Source of the DNA: Bacteroidales bacterium
Lineage (GTDB): Bacteria > Bacteroidota > Bacteroidia > Bacteroidales > UBA10428
Length of the DNA stretch: 64,000 nucleotides
Direction: 5' to 3'
Assembly (NCBI GenBank): GCA_016931575.1
Contig: JAFGEO010000071.1
Location: 1 to 64,000 of the forward strand
Shown: positions 27,182 to 37,286 of the stretch, piece after piece
How positions within the stretch are numbered: the first letter of the stretch is position 1
Layout of the letters: every line of letters begins with the position of its first letter
Notes under the pieces: model-generated
What the model was told of the DNA's origin: nothing
The model's input: the letters and a program-made list of their open reading frames with translations, nothing else
Database searches by the model: none
Position numbers and translations under genes: made by a program

Positions 27182-28105
27182 TTAATACTCCTTGATATCA
27201 TTGAACTTGAATCCAAACATCAATTCATGACTGCCATAATGAAATGTTCGGAGTTTGTTGATGCCGATATCGTAGGAATAGCCGATTTCGATCTTCCGTT
27301 TGATGGTAACGCCGGCAAGGATATTTATTGCATCCTGGCTTCTGAAAGAGACACCTGCCCAGATTTTGGTGTTCTCCCATTTACGTTTCCCATACCAGTA
27401 GCGGACATTTATATCCACCTGCATGGGTGTAGCAGGTGATTGCCGTAAGATGACCGTTGGTTCAATCGCCATTTCCTGGTTGATGAAGTATTTATAACCC
27501 CCGTGGATGTAAAAATTTCGCGATAGCCGGCTCAATCCCGTCACCGTATCTGCTTCCTCACCGATATTCAGCCGGTTTCCAAACAGGTGAGTGGATGCCA
27601 ATCCAACATGGTAAGTGGTTGAGTATAAATAAACACCCACTGATGCATCCGGAGCAAAATCAGTAAAGGTTTGACCCTGGTAAACCGGATCCCATTCACC
27701 GTACTTTTCCGTCCCTTCAATCTTGAATTGCAGAATTCCAACGGATAACCCCATGGCAATTTTCAGATCTTCTGCGAGATTGTAATTGTATGCATAGGAA
27801 GCCATCAGAGTGGTCTTACTGGTTAATCCCCAGGTTTCGTGCGCAATAAACCCGCCAAATCCCATGGGTTTAGAGACCGTAGGGCCATACATGCTCAGCA
27901 CATTATTCACCGGAGGATCCGGTAAAACTGTCCACTGTAGCCTGCTGTTCGCAATAACCTGATAGTAGGGATAGGTCCCCGCCAGGGCAGGATTGATTAA
28001 GAACGGGTTTGTCATGAACTGGGTGTACAGAGGGTCAGTTTGTGAGCTGACCTTCAGGACACAGTTAATTACCAGTATTGAAATAATAACTAATTTTTTC
28101 ATCAT
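27182..28105 (-). CDS. PorP/SprF family T9SS-associated outer-membrane protein
   Basis: A 307-residue predicted outer-membrane beta-barrel of the PorP/SprF family. It has a signal peptide ending near residue 21 (KVSSQ), then the family opening DPLYTQFMTNPFLINPALAGT and GFGGFIAHETWGL, with repeated aromatic-ended strands and the ending HELMFGFKFND. SprF of Flavobacterium johnsoniae is needed for secretion of the adhesin SprB. This gene overlaps the stop of the giant adhesin gene by 4 bases (ATGA), as expected for a dedicated partner. It probably helps export or anchor that adhesin. It is the last gene of the operon. Confidence 0.9.
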   Translation of the reverse strand: MMKKLVIISILVINCVLKVSSQTDPLYTQFMTNPFLINPALAGTYPYYQVIANSRLQWTVLPDPPVNNVLSMYGPTVSKPMGFGGFIAHETWGLTSKTTLMASYAYNYNLAEDLKIAMGLSVGILQFKIEGTEKYGEWDPVYQGQTFTDFAPDASVGVYLYSTTYHVGLASTHLFGNRLNIGEEADTVTGLSRLSRNFYIHGGYKYFINQEMAIEPTVILRQSPATPMQVDINVRYWYGKRKWENTKIWAGVSFRSQDAINILAGVTIKRKIEIGYSYDIGINKLRTFHYGSHELMFGFKFNDIKEY

Positions 28106-31100
28106 CTCACGATTGTAACGGTTCCGGTGATTGGGTCTTGTTCTCCGTCATTTGGATTGATTACGAAGTAATAGCTTCCGACAGGCAGATCTTTTCCATT
28201 TTTCTGCGACCTGCCGTCAAAAGTGTGATAAATATCGATTCCGTAAGGTTTACTGTAGAATACCTGCTGTCCCCACCTATTGAAGATAAGCACTTCCAGA
28301 TCGGGATACTGAATGGCATTCGGTATTATCCACATATCATTATGCCCGTCATTATTGGGTGTAAACACTTCGTAAAGCTCTTCAATGGTTTGCTGGAGTA
28401 CTACAAATACTGTATCGGATTCATAACATCCAAAACTTGTTGTTCCGAATACGGTAACGATCTGGTACATGGTAGGCGTCAGGGTAACAAGCCTTGCCGT
28501 TTCATCATCAAACAGATCTGCAGCCTGCCAGAGGTATGCCTGATATCCTTCTGTCGCCGCAAGCTCAAGCGGCTTGGTTTCCGGGCTGAATATGCTGTCA
28601 TTCAGACGATATTCCTCGGTTGTGATCGACATGCCGATGGTATCAAACACGGTGAGTTCTATTTCGTCGTAATCCATACAACGATCATTCCATGCTTCAA
28701 GTCTGAATAACCTGGGGCCGTTAATGGTAGCTGTTACGTCTATCTCGTTAGCATTTTCCGGGTAATCGAGCAGTGTATCCGGACTCCACAAGCTGTGGGT
28801 GGTATTGTTACTATACCGCGCAAGGAGATGCCAGTTGGAGCCAAAACAGAGGGTTTGATCCTCTGATGAAGGATATGCCTGGAGTTCTGTTTGTGTATAA
28901 TCGCCCATCGGATCCTCGGGGTAGATCTCTATCCAGGCACCGATGGTATCCTGACCGATCAGGTGTGTCGTGTCAACGATTGTACATCCGTTCCGGTCAC
29001 TGATGCTTACCACATAGGTTCCGCGTGTCAGGCCGGTCCTCGTGGAATCCCGCGAATCCGTATCATCCCAGATGTAAGTGAACCCGCCTGCACCTCCTGA
29101 TGATTCGTAAGAGATTGCCCCATTGTTTGACACTGTCCCGTCGAGCTTAAACTCATGACAATCTACATTGGTTCTTTGCTTCTCAATATCGATTGGCGGG
29201 GGTGAACTGACGGTAACAAGGGTATCAAACCTGCGCGAAGTGACATCCTCAACGCGGACCAGATACGTCCCCGGGAACACCGAGGGAAGCGTTCTGAAAT
29301 TATCGTATACATCGTTGTACTGCAATTCACCATCGAGGTAAATATCATACGGTGCCGTTCCATCATTGATCCAGATACGGATCTCTCCGGATGGGTCATC
29401 GTAACAGTCTGCATCGTAGGCTACCACCAGCACATCAAGATCGTTCCTTCCAACAATTATGGTTGAATCCCACGCACATCCCTCGGAGTCTTCAAGGTGT
29501 ACATCGTAGGCTCCTTCTGCAAGGTCTTCAAAGAGCAGGATGGTATCCAGTGGCCCACCGTCAAATGAGACGAGGTATTCATTTGGAGGAGGGAATGGTG
29601 CACCTCCTGAGGGGAATAGTTCTATGGCGCCAAGGTTGTCCCCTTCAACATTGGTAACGACCGGATTACCAAGAAGCTGAGGAGGGCTGAGCATTGTGGT
29701 GTCCCTGGAATGTTCACAACCCAGGGCATCCCGGTAGTAAACCGTGTAGTTGCCTCCCATAAGCCCTGTAAACTGGTTCGCAGGCTGGTAGGTGATCCCA
29801 TCCAGCGAATATTCATAGGGTGGTATACCACCGGCAACATTCACCAGAATCTCTCCGTTGGTATTGGTGTAACATCCTGTAACCGGAGTCAGTATGAGGC
29901 TGGTTAATGTGAGGACAGGTGGATCTGTCAGGGTAATCGTTGCCCAGCTGTCGGTACACAGGCGGGCATCGGTTACAGAGATATCATAACTCCCCGCACT
30001 CCGGGCGATGTATGCTGTGTCGGTGACACCTGTTATTTCGGTAATGCCATTGACCAGGATGTCATATGGCGGAGTCCCTCCGGTTACCACTACAGTAAAC
30101 ATTCCATCATCACCATTACAAACCACTGAATCTATGATAATGGTATCAATTTCCAGTGGTACGGGAACGCCAAGGATCAGGGTATCACTTATCAGGGTAT
30201 CACAATTATTGGCATCCGTGAGTTTTACAACATAGCTGCCTGGTGCAAGACCTGTAAATTCCCCCGTGCTATTAGTAATTCCCGGAGGATCTAAAATAAA
30301 TGTATAAGGCTGTGTTCCTCCACCGGCCGTTGCAACAATTCTTCCATTGTTATCTCCTGTACAGAAAACACTATCCGTTACCAGGGCGCTTCCGAGAACC
30401 AGGGCGCTCGGTTCATAGATGGTAAGTGTTGTATCGCGGTAGCAGCCTTTTGCATCCTCAATCTGAATGGTGTATGTGCCTGCACCCAAGCCGGAGAAAT
30501 ACCCGGAATCTGCTGCTTCCGATTCAATATCTGGAAGGAGCGTGTAGCGGCGACTTCCTGTTCCACCACTGGCTTTTACGCTGATGAAACCATCTGCTAC
30601 TCCGTTACAGGCAAGCGTATCGGTCATGTTGATGTCATCAATGTTTATTGATGGGGGCTCAAGGACAGTAACATTTGCTACTCCTGAACATCCCAGTGCA
30701 TCATAGACGGTTACTTCATAATCCCCTGCACATAAAATCACGCTGTCTTTTCCGTTTCCACCTATCGGCGCAGGGCTCCAGACATAGGTATTATATGGGG
30801 GGACACCGCCGGTTGTGGTAACCAGGGCAACGGCATCGCATTCACCCGGACAACTTACCTGCAGGTCGCGCTGAATAAGTATCTCATTCATTCTGTCATC
30901 ACGGATGGGTGACAATATCGCTCCGGAGGAATAATTAACCGAAGTCAACAGGTTGGTGGCCGTTGCGGTATCAATAAACGAGATGGTGGCATTGGAGATA
31001 AATCCGTCGATACCCCCTGTTCCAAAGTCGGCGGTATCATTTAAAGCCACTGCCCATCCTCCCTCAGCGGGATTCATGGTATATAGCTGACTCCAGTCAC

Positions 31101-34100
31101 CGGTTGCAGCAAACTGACCGTTGATCGGAAGAGGTTCGGTACACAGGTCGAGTGTGTCTGCAAGGGTAAGTTCAGTGGTAAAGCATAAGTTATTTACATC
31201 CCCTCCTCCGAGGAAGTTAAAACAGGGTGGAAGGAAGAAGTTAGTCTCAAGAAGTCCGCGTTTAAGTGTGAAGTGCTGCCCATTCGGACTGCGGAGATAG
31301 AAGCCAAGATCTTCGATATACTGGTGTCCGGTTGTACTTAGGCATACCTCTATCTCTGTGTTAGGACCAATCAGGAAGGGAGCCGGGGCTCCAATGAGGG
31401 GCTGTATCGGTCCCGGAAGATAAATTACAGCCGTATCGGTAGCATTACCGCATCCTCCGATGCCGGAGGCCCTTAAAACGATCTTAACTGATCCATCGGC
31501 AATATCATCGGCTCCCGGAGTATAAACCGGATTCAGGATATTTGTTGAACTGAAAGTACCATCACCCAATGTTACCCATTGGATGCCGTCACTATTTGTA
31601 GTATCGGCATTTACCACCTGATAAGTGCCTCCATAACAAAGGCTTGTATCAGGACCTGCATAGGAAGTGGGGGAGCCAATGACACTCACGGTTGCTGTTC
31701 CTGTTCCGACACAACCTCCATCATCCGTTACCGTTAAGGTCAGACCGTAATTTCCGGCAACCGGAGAGTTAAAGACGGTCGGGACAGCATTGTTTGGAGT
31801 GAGGTATACAGCACCTGTACCTGTCCACACATAGGTGTCATAGCTTCCCGTACCACCACCCACGAGGGCATTGATAAGCAGATCCTCATTTGTACAGGTA
31901 TTTCCTGCATTCGGCATGATCGTAACGGTTGGAATGTCGCTTATAATGACCGTTGTATTGGCCGAGTTAATACAACCGTTAACGTCAGTGACCGTAAGGG
32001 TATACATTCCGGCCATAGCCGGAGTGGCTGTTGTAGAGACAACAGGGGATTGTACTGCGCTAGCAAATCCATCAGGTCCGGTCCAGCTGTATGTGGTCAT
32101 CAAGTCTGGTCCGCCGGTGAGGCTTAGGGATGTGCCTTCACAAACCGGGCTGTTGCTGCTGGCAGTGGCAGTTGGCAGTGGGTTAATATCCACCACAACG
32201 CTGCCGTTCATGGATTCCTGGCATCCTGTTATGGTATTGACTGCCTCAATAGTATAAGTTCCTCCTGCGGTTACATTGATGAAGGTAATTGCACTTCCTG
32301 TGCCGGGTAATAGTATGCCTGTGGGATTGCCATCCAGGTAAAGTTCGTAAGTAAGGTTTAGTTCACTGCCGGAGAGGGTGATGTTCACTCCTGTACCACC
32401 AGAGCAGTAACTGCCTCCACCACCCACATTGTAAACGGTTGGAAGAGGATCGATCGATATGTTTGCGCTGCCACTCATGGTTTGCTGGCAGGTTGTGGCA
32501 GTGTTTGTTGCTACAATGGTGTAAGCACCTGCAGTGGTTACATTCGTGAAGCTGATGGCATTTCCGGTGCCGGCAACGACAGTACCTGTCGGATTTCCGG
32601 CGAGGTAAAGTTCATAGTTCACTCCCGACTCACTGTCGGAGAGGGTGATGTTTACTCCTGTACCACCGGCACAATAACTTCCGCCACCTCCTACATTGTA
32701 AACCGTTGGAAGTGGATCAATGGATACCGCAGCACTTCCTGACATGTTATTCTGACATCCCGTGGTGGCATTAGTAGCCACGACCGTATAGGTACCAGCA
32801 GCCGTAATATTTGTAAAGCTGATAGCATTTCCTGTACCGGCAACAATCGTTCCGGTAGGGGCACCACCAAGATAGAGCTCATAGTTTACTCCAGCCTCAC
32901 TGTCGGAGAGGGTGATGTTTACTCCAGTTCCACCAGAGCAGTAACTGCCTCCACCACCCACATTGTAAACCGTTGGAAGGGGATCGATAGATACTACGGC
33001 ACTTCCGGACATGTTATTCTGACATCCTGTAATGGTATTGGTAGCCACTATAGTATATGTACCAGCTGTCGTAATATTTGTAAAGCTGATAGCATTTCCT
33101 GTGCCGGCAACGACAGTACCTGTCGGATTTCCGGCGAGGTAAAGTTCATAGTTCACTCCCGATTCACTGTCAGAGAGGGTGATATTCACTCCCGTGCCTC
33201 CTGAGCAGTAGCTTCCACCACCTCCTGTATTATAGGCTATTGGCAATGGGTCGATGGATACTACAGCACTGCCGTTCATTGTTCTCTGGCATCCGGTACT
33301 GTTTATTTCAGCTACTATAGTATAGGTGCCTGCCGTTGTAATATTATCAAAGCTGAGAGGATTTCCATTTCCGGACAGGGAAGTACCTGTCGGATTTCCG
33401 TTAAGATAGAGGTAATACCTAGTTGCCGATTGACTGTCCGAAAGGGTAATGCTAACACCAGTACCTCCGGCACAATAGCTTCCGCCTCCACCTACATCAT
33501 AGCTGTCTGGAAGGGGGTTGATCGATACGTTAACACTCCCTGACATTCCATTCTGGCATCCGGTATTGATATTTGTTGCACTGACGGTATAAGTACCTGC
33601 AGTGAACTGACTGCCAAAGCTGATAGCAGCTCCAGTTCCGGATACAGTATTTCCGGTGGTAAGTCCGTTCCGGAATAATTCGTAATCGACATTGGTCTCA
33701 CTACCACTCAGTCCAACAACGACACCTGCATCGGCACAGCCTGAACCGCCTCCGGTAACACTATACGCCGTCGGCAGGGGATCAATAGAGACAACAGCAC
33801 TGCCTGACATGGTATTCTGACAACCTGTGCCAGTGTTAGTAGCTACAATGGTATAGGTACCCGCCGTTGTGATGTTGGGGAATGAAATGGCATTTCCTGT
33901 GCCAGCGATGATGTTGCCAGTAGGGGCACCAGCGAGGTAGAGCTCATAGTTTACTCCCGATTCAGTGTCGGACAGGGTGATGCTCACCCCTGTTCCTCCG
34001 GCGCAATAGCTTCCTCCTCCACCAACAGAATAAACTGTTGGAAGCGGATTGACAGAAACATTCACCGAGCCGTTCATGGTTTGCTGGCATCCGCTGGAGG

Positions 34101-36027
34101 TATTGCTTGCCAGAATTGTATAGGTTCCGGCGGTGGTAACATTCGTGAAAGTAAGTGCACTTCCGCTTCCGGCCAGGATGGTTCCTGTGGGAGAACCACC
34201 ACGGTAGAGCTCATAGTTAATTCCCGACTCACTGTCGGATAGGGTGATGTTCACCCCGGTACCTCCGGCACAGTAGCCTCCTCCACCTCCGATGTTATAG
34301 ACAGAGGGGAGTGGATTGATTGAAACAGCCACACTTCCATTCATGGCCTGCTGACATCCGCTGCCTGCATTGGTAGCCATGATAGTATAGGTCCCGGCAA
34401 TAGTAATATTCGCGAAGGATATTGCATTTCCTGTACCGGCTGCAATAGTCCCCGTTGGGGCACCCCCCAGGTATAATTCGTAGTTTACTCCTGATTCGCT
34501 GTCTGAAAGCGTGATGTTAACACCGGTGCCTCCGGCACAGTAGCTTCCGCCGCCACCTACATTATATACAGTTGGTAGTGGATTAACAGCAACCACGGCA
34601 TTACCGCTCATGGTCTGCTGGCAGCCTGTGCCGGCATTGGTAGCCCAGATGGTATACGTTCCTGCGGTGGTAATATTCGGGAAAGAAACCGGATTGCCTG
34701 TTCCGGCTATGATATTTCCTGTTGGTGAACCTCCCAGGTATAGTTCATAGTTTATGCCTGATTCAGTGTCAGACAGAGTAATCGTTACTCCGGTGCCTCC
34801 GGCACAGTAACTTCCACCACCCCCAACATTGTATTGTGTTGGCAGTGGATTAATGCTGACAGCTGCGCTTCCGCTCATAGTTGCCTGGCATCCGGTTGAA
34901 CCATTGGTTGCAAGGATGGTATAGGTACCTGCGGCTGTGACATTGGTAAAACTGAGGGCTGATCCGGTTCCGTTCTGGCTGGTGCCGGTTGGTGAACCAC
35001 CCAGGTAAAGTTCATAGCTTATTCCGGACTGGCTACCGGAAAGTGTGATGCTTACACCGGCTCCACCGGCACAGTAACTTCCGCCGCCTCCCACATTGTA
35101 GACAGTTGGAAGGGGATTAACGGTGATCTCCACAATATTGGAATAGGCACTACCACAGATGGCATCGGTAGCGACTCTTCGGAGATAGGTAGTCTGAGCC
35201 AGTACCGGAGGATCGTAGCTGACATTGTTTATGCCAAGCGGGGTCCAGGGTGCTGCACCAGTCGTTGATGATTCCCAGTTATAAGTAAAGCTTTCTGTAC
35301 CTCCGGCTCCCGGAGAAGAACTGGTGATCGCACCGGGATTCTGCCCCGTACAAACTGCCGGATCTGATGCAAGGATGCTTCCTCCTGTAACAGGGTCTGG
35401 GACACTGGGGTGAGAAAGCGGGTATACAAAGCCTTCTACCTGGTCACTATACGAACTGGTATCACAATTATAGGAGTCATTTACAGTTACGCTGTAGATA
35501 CCGGGTGCAGAAGCAGTAGTGAACTGTTGGCCACTGACACCGCCTGGATTCCAGACATAGGTGTAAGGGGGGTTCCCCCCTGATGCATTTGCCTGAAGGA
35601 CAGCATCGTTCCAGCCATAACAGGTAGGGCCGCTGACAACGGTAATCGCATCAGCTGTCAGTACCTTAACCTGGACATTGGAAAGGGTGATCCACTGTCC
35701 TTCAACATCTGAAGAGTTCAGGTCGACAGCCACAACATAGTATGTCCCGGCAGCGACCTCCAGGAATGTGTATGAATCCAGGTCCTCGGTTGTTTCCTCG
35801 TAGCTGATCAGGCCGGCAGTGGGGGGGAAAGGAGGTTTATTGTATAATCCATAGAAAACATCGCCGGTCCGGTTAACCGTGGAAACGGTGATCTGTCCGT
35901 ATCCTACGCGACAACTAATATCATCAGTATTCACTGATGTAATACTAAATTGTCCGTAAGTATTGAGGCCTAACAGGATAATGCCCAGCAATAAAAATAT
36001 TTTGCGATATCTAGAATTCCTTTCCAT
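28102..36027 (-). CDS. Giant SprB-like repeat adhesin with type B T9SS sorting domain
   Basis: About 2641 residues. Order: signal peptide (about 1-26, ending TYGQ); an N-terminal region with one SprB-like module (about 135-190, SGGNPPYTYVWN); eleven tandem 88-89-residue repeats (305-1282); Ig/PKD-like modules (about 1283-1530); a proprotein-convertase P-like domain (about 1538-1690, DLGFYLRSPNGQHFTL); eight SprB-type repeats (about 1724-2357, each with a Cys and a GGTPPY-like core); a linker; and the gliding-motility-associated C-terminal domain from about 2552 (VFTPNNDGHNDMW, IFNRWGQQVF, GTVTIVR end). That last domain directs type B T9SS export. The protein is predicted to be a filamentous cell-surface adhesin. 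The frame reaches 36066, but the ATG at 36027 gives a proper signal peptide and removes overlap with the preceding gene. It is coupled to the PorP/SprF gene. Confidence 0.93.
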   Translation of the reverse strand: MERNSRYRKIFLLLGIILLGLNTYGQFSITSVNTDDISCRVGYGQITVSTVNRTGDVFYGLYNKPPFPPTAGLISYEETTEDLDSYTFLEVAAGTYYVVAVDLNSSDVEGQWITLSNVQVKVLTADAITVVSGPTCYGWNDAVLQANASGGNPPYTYVWNPGGVSGQQFTTASAPGIYSVTVNDSYNCDTSSYSDQVEGFVYPLSHPSVPDPVTGGSILASDPAVCTGQNPGAITSSSPGAGGTESFTYNWESSTTGAAPWTPLGINNVSYDPPVLAQTTYLRRVATDAICGSAYSNIVEITVNPLPTVYNVGGGGSYCAGGAGVSITLSGSQSGISYELYLGGSPTGTSQNGTGSALSFTNVTAAGTYTILATNGSTGCQATMSGSAAVSINPLPTQYNVGGGGSYCAGGTGVTITLSDTESGINYELYLGGSPTGNIIAGTGNPVSFPNITTAGTYTIWATNAGTGCQQTMSGNAVVAVNPLPTVYNVGGGGSYCAGGTGVNITLSDSESGVNYELYLGGAPTGTIAAGTGNAISFANITIAGTYTIMATNAGSGCQQAMNGSVAVSINPLPSVYNIGGGGGYCAGGTGVNITLSDSESGINYELYRGGSPTGTILAGSGSALTFTNVTTAGTYTILASNTSSGCQQTMNGSVNVSVNPLPTVYSVGGGGSYCAGGTGVSITLSDTESGVNYELYLAGAPTGNIIAGTGNAISFPNITTAGTYTIVATNTGTGCQNTMSGSAVVSIDPLPTAYSVTGGGSGCADAGVVVGLSGSETNVDYELFRNGLTTGNTVSGTGAAISFGSQFTAGTYTVSATNINTGCQNGMSGSVNVSINPLPDSYDVGGGGSYCAGGTGVSITLSDSQSATRYYLYLNGNPTGTSLSGNGNPLSFDNITTAGTYTIVAEINSTGCQRTMNGSAVVSIDPLPIAYNTGGGGSYCSGGTGVNITLSDSESGVNYELYLAGNPTGTVVAGTGNAISFTNITTAGTYTIVATNTITGCQNNMSGSAVVSIDPLPTVYNVGGGGSYCSGGTGVNITLSDSEAGVNYELYLGGAPTGTIVAGTGNAISFTNITAAGTYTVVATNATTGCQNNMSGSAAVSIDPLPTVYNVGGGGSYCAGGTGVNITLSDSESGVNYELYLAGNPTGTVVAGTGNAISFTNVTTAGAYTIVATNTATTCQQTMSGSANISIDPLPTVYNVGGGGSYCSGGTGVNITLSGSELNLTYELYLDGNPTGILLPGTGSAITFINVTAGGTYTIEAVNTITGCQESMNGSVVVDINPLPTATASSNSPVCEGTSLSLTGGPDLMTTYSWTGPDGFASAVQSPVVSTTATPAMAGMYTLTVTDVNGCINSANTTVIISDIPTVTIMPNAGNTCTNEDLLINALVGGGTGSYDTYVWTGTGAVYLTPNNAVPTVFNSPVAGNYGLTLTVTDDGGCVGTGTATVSVIGSPTSYAGPDTSLCYGGTYQVVNADTTNSDGIQWVTLGDGTFSSTNILNPVYTPGADDIADGSVKIVLRASGIGGCGNATDTAVIYLPGPIQPLIGAPAPFLIGPNTEIEVCLSTTGHQYIEDLGFYLRSPNGQHFTLKRGLLETNFFLPPCFNFLGGGDVNNLCFTTELTLADTLDLCTEPLPINGQFAATGDWSQLYTMNPAEGGWAVALNDTADFGTGGIDGFISNATISFIDTATATNLLTSVNYSSGAILSPIRDDRMNEILIQRDLQVSCPGECDAVALVTTTGGVPPYNTYVWSPAPIGGNGKDSVILCAGDYEVTVYDALGCSGVANVTVLEPPSINIDDINMTDTLACNGVADGFISVKASGGTGSRRYTLLPDIESEAADSGYFSGLGAGTYTIQIEDAKGCYRDTTLTIYEPSALVLGSALVTDSVFCTGDNNGRIVATAGGGTQPYTFILDPPGITNSTGEFTGLAPGSYVVKLTDANNCDTLISDTLILGVPVPLEIDTIIIDSVVCNGDDGMFTVVVTGGTPPYDILVNGITEITGVTDTAYIARSAGSYDISVTDARLCTDSWATITLTDPPVLTLTSLILTPVTGCYTNTNGEILVNVAGGIPPYEYSLDGITYQPANQFTGLMGGNYTVYYRDALGCEHSRDTTMLSPPQLLGNPVVTNVEGDNLGAIELFPSGGAPFPPPNEYLVSFDGGPLDTILLFEDLAEGAYDVHLEDSEGCAWDSTIIVGRNDLDVLVVAYDADCYDDPSGEIRIWINDGTAPYDIYLDGELQYNDVYDNFRTLPSVFPGTYLVRVEDVTSRRFDTLVTVSSPPPIDIEKQRTNVDCHEFKLDGTVSNNGAISYESSGGAGGFTYIWDDTDSRDSTRTGLTRGTYVVSISDRNGCTIVDTTHLIGQDTIGAWIEIYPEDPMGDYTQTELQAYPSSEDQTLCFGSNWHLLARYSNNTTHSLWSPDTLLDYPENANEIDVTATINGPRLFRLEAWNDRCMDYDEIELTVFDTIGMSITTEEYRLNDSIFSPETKPLELAATEGYQAYLWQAADLFDDETARLVTLTPTMYQIVTVFGTTSFGCYESDTVFVVLQQTIEELYEVFTPNNDGHNDMWIIPNAIQYPDLEVLIFNRWGQQVFYSKPYGIDIYHTFDGRSQKNGKDLPVGSYYFVINPNDGEQDPITGTVTIVR
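32182..35115 (-). repeat. Eleven tandem 267-bp units inside the adhesin gene
   Basis: Each unit encodes 89 residues (the sixth has 88 and is the most divergent): PLPTVYNVGGGGSYC, then ITLSDSESGVNYELYL, then AGTYTIVATN, then GCQ and SVVVSI-like endings. Every unit has two cysteines, one after GGGGS-Y or a variant and one in the GCQ or TCQ position. DNA identity is high in places: bases 32567-32628 and 33101-33162 are identical over 62 bases and exactly two units (534 bp) apart. This indicates recent duplication or gene conversion. Confidence 0.95.
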
Positions 36028-36052
36028 AGAATGTAATTTTCGGTGTTTCTTT

Positions 36053-36397
36053 TTAGCGGCTTTCAACCCTTACTTTCTGACAATCCATATTTTCTTCGGC
36101 ATCCATTACACAAACATGGTAATCGCCCGGCTCCAGATCCTGAAATCGGTAGGTGGTCTCATAAACATCGGAGATAGTCTGAAAGGATTGAGCTCCTTTC
36201 CAGGGTTCACTCTCGAACAACATAATGGTATATCCGGGGTAATCACCCCTTATGGTAATGACCAGAGCATCTTCGGGATTTGCAAGAGCTGATTGACTGG
36301 CTGATTCAGCAGTTATTTCCAGGTGGTCCTGGGCTTGTAGAGAATAGGCTGTACAAAATATCAGTACCAGGGTCGTAAAGAGTATCTTTTTCATCAT
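36053..36397 (-). CDS. Small secreted SprB-repeat-like protein
   Basis: A 114-residue protein with a signal peptide (MMKKILFTTLVLIFC, cleavage near LQAQ at residue 22). The mature part is a single beta-rich module (ITAESA, ALVITIRGDYPGYTIMLFE, YRFQDLEPGDYHVCVMDAEE) that resembles one SprB-type repeat in its closing GDYHVCVMDAEENMDC. It lacks a T9SS tail or lipobox, so it should be periplasmic or released. It lies 14 bases downstream of the 36412 gene and ends 25 bases before the adhesin's chosen start. It is therefore probably made together with the adhesin and may be an accessory or cap subunit; this is inference. Confidence 0.72.
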   Translation of the reverse strand: MMKKILFTTLVLIFCTAYSLQAQDHLEITAESASQSALANPEDALVITIRGDYPGYTIMLFESEPWKGAQSFQTISDVYETTYRFQDLEPGDYHVCVMDAEENMDCQKVRVESR

Positions 36398-36411
36398 AGG
36401 TTGTTCTTTTT

Positions 36412-37002
36412 CTATTCAGTTTTCTTCAAGGCATTTTTAACCAGCGGAACGGAGATGTATACTGGCCCACAGTTTTTGCTGTCATTGATCTCGCAGCGGT
36501 ATATGCCCATGCATACATTGCTTACCGAAGGCTCGGATATGGAACCGGCATTTTCGCTCCACCTGTAAGTGTAGGGAGGATTTCCCCCCTCCGGGCTAAC
36601 GGAAAGTACCCCATCACATGAAGCTTCGCTGGCAGGGACTTTGTCTATTTTTATCCTGCCAGCCAAAAGTGGTTCGGGTTCGGTTATTTCAACCCGGGCT
36701 TCAGTAATAACTTCAGCATCTTCCAGGAGACGGATCAAGATATTTCCTGCTGTCAGATGTTTGTACTCAAGATCAGTATCTTCAGAAACAGTGGCGAAAA
36801 GGGTGTCAGCGTTTGCTTCTTTTACTATCATCAGGGTATAAGGGGTATTGATATTTTTGAGTTCCAGCACCATCCTGCCATCATCTGCACCGAAACACGT
36901 AACGGAGTTAACCGATGCCTTTAATGCCGGTTCACTGCATATTGCCGGGGATATTACTGTGAGAAGCAGGATGATCGATATGGTATGTCTCTGAGAAACC
37001 AT
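36412..37002 (-). CDS. Secreted protein with two SprB-like repeats
   Basis: A 196-residue protein from the Met at 37002, whose signal peptide ends near PAICS (residue 23). The frame continues 20 codons upstream without a better start. Two SprB-like modules follow. The first begins SVNSVTCFGADDGRM and closes with ARVEITEPEPL. The second begins KVPASEASCDGVLSVSPEGGNPPYTYRW and closes YRCEINDSKNCGPV. These match the repeat type found in the C-terminal third of the giant adhesin. No sorting tail or anchor is visible. It is the first gene of the four-gene operon ending with the PorP/SprF gene. Confidence 0.75.
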   Translation of the reverse strand: MVSQRHTISIILLLTVISPAICSEPALKASVNSVTCFGADDGRMVLELKNINTPYTLMIVKEANADTLFATVSEDTDLEYKHLTAGNILIRLLEDAEVITEARVEITEPEPLLAGRIKIDKVPASEASCDGVLSVSPEGGNPPYTYRWSENAGSISEPSVSNVCMGIYRCEINDSKNCGPVYISVPLVKNALKKTE

Positions 37003-37286
37003 GCTATTGACCCCGTGAAAGTTAATTTCGGAAACCCCTTTTATATTTTTATTTGTACGCACCTCAAACTAATTAGGTTACAGATCAATCCCCCTCATCT
37101 TCAGTCCCTCAAATTCTTAAAAATATAGAAAAAGCAGGTGCGCGAGAGACCTTTGCATCCCGGAACATTCTCCCGGAGGTTTAAGAGCATTCATAAAAAT
37201 CAATGAATCAACGCATTAGCAACAATATACCATGAACTGCGTTGTTAATAAATAATTGATTGTCAGTTGAGAAAACCCAGGATTTC

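Noticed and set aside
28138-28710. A 190-codon plus-strand frame opposite the adhesin C-terminus
   Set aside because: It is antisense to a strongly supported T9SS sorting domain and has no coding features of its own.
32182-35115. Regular repeats that could be mistaken for CRISPR or satellite DNA
   Set aside because: The units are 267 bp, in frame, and encode a continuous protein repeat with conserved residues. There are no spacers.
36028-36066. Upstream start of the giant adhesin at 36066
   Set aside because: It would overlap the end of the preceding gene and put 13 extra residues, rich in Lys and Arg, before the signal peptide.
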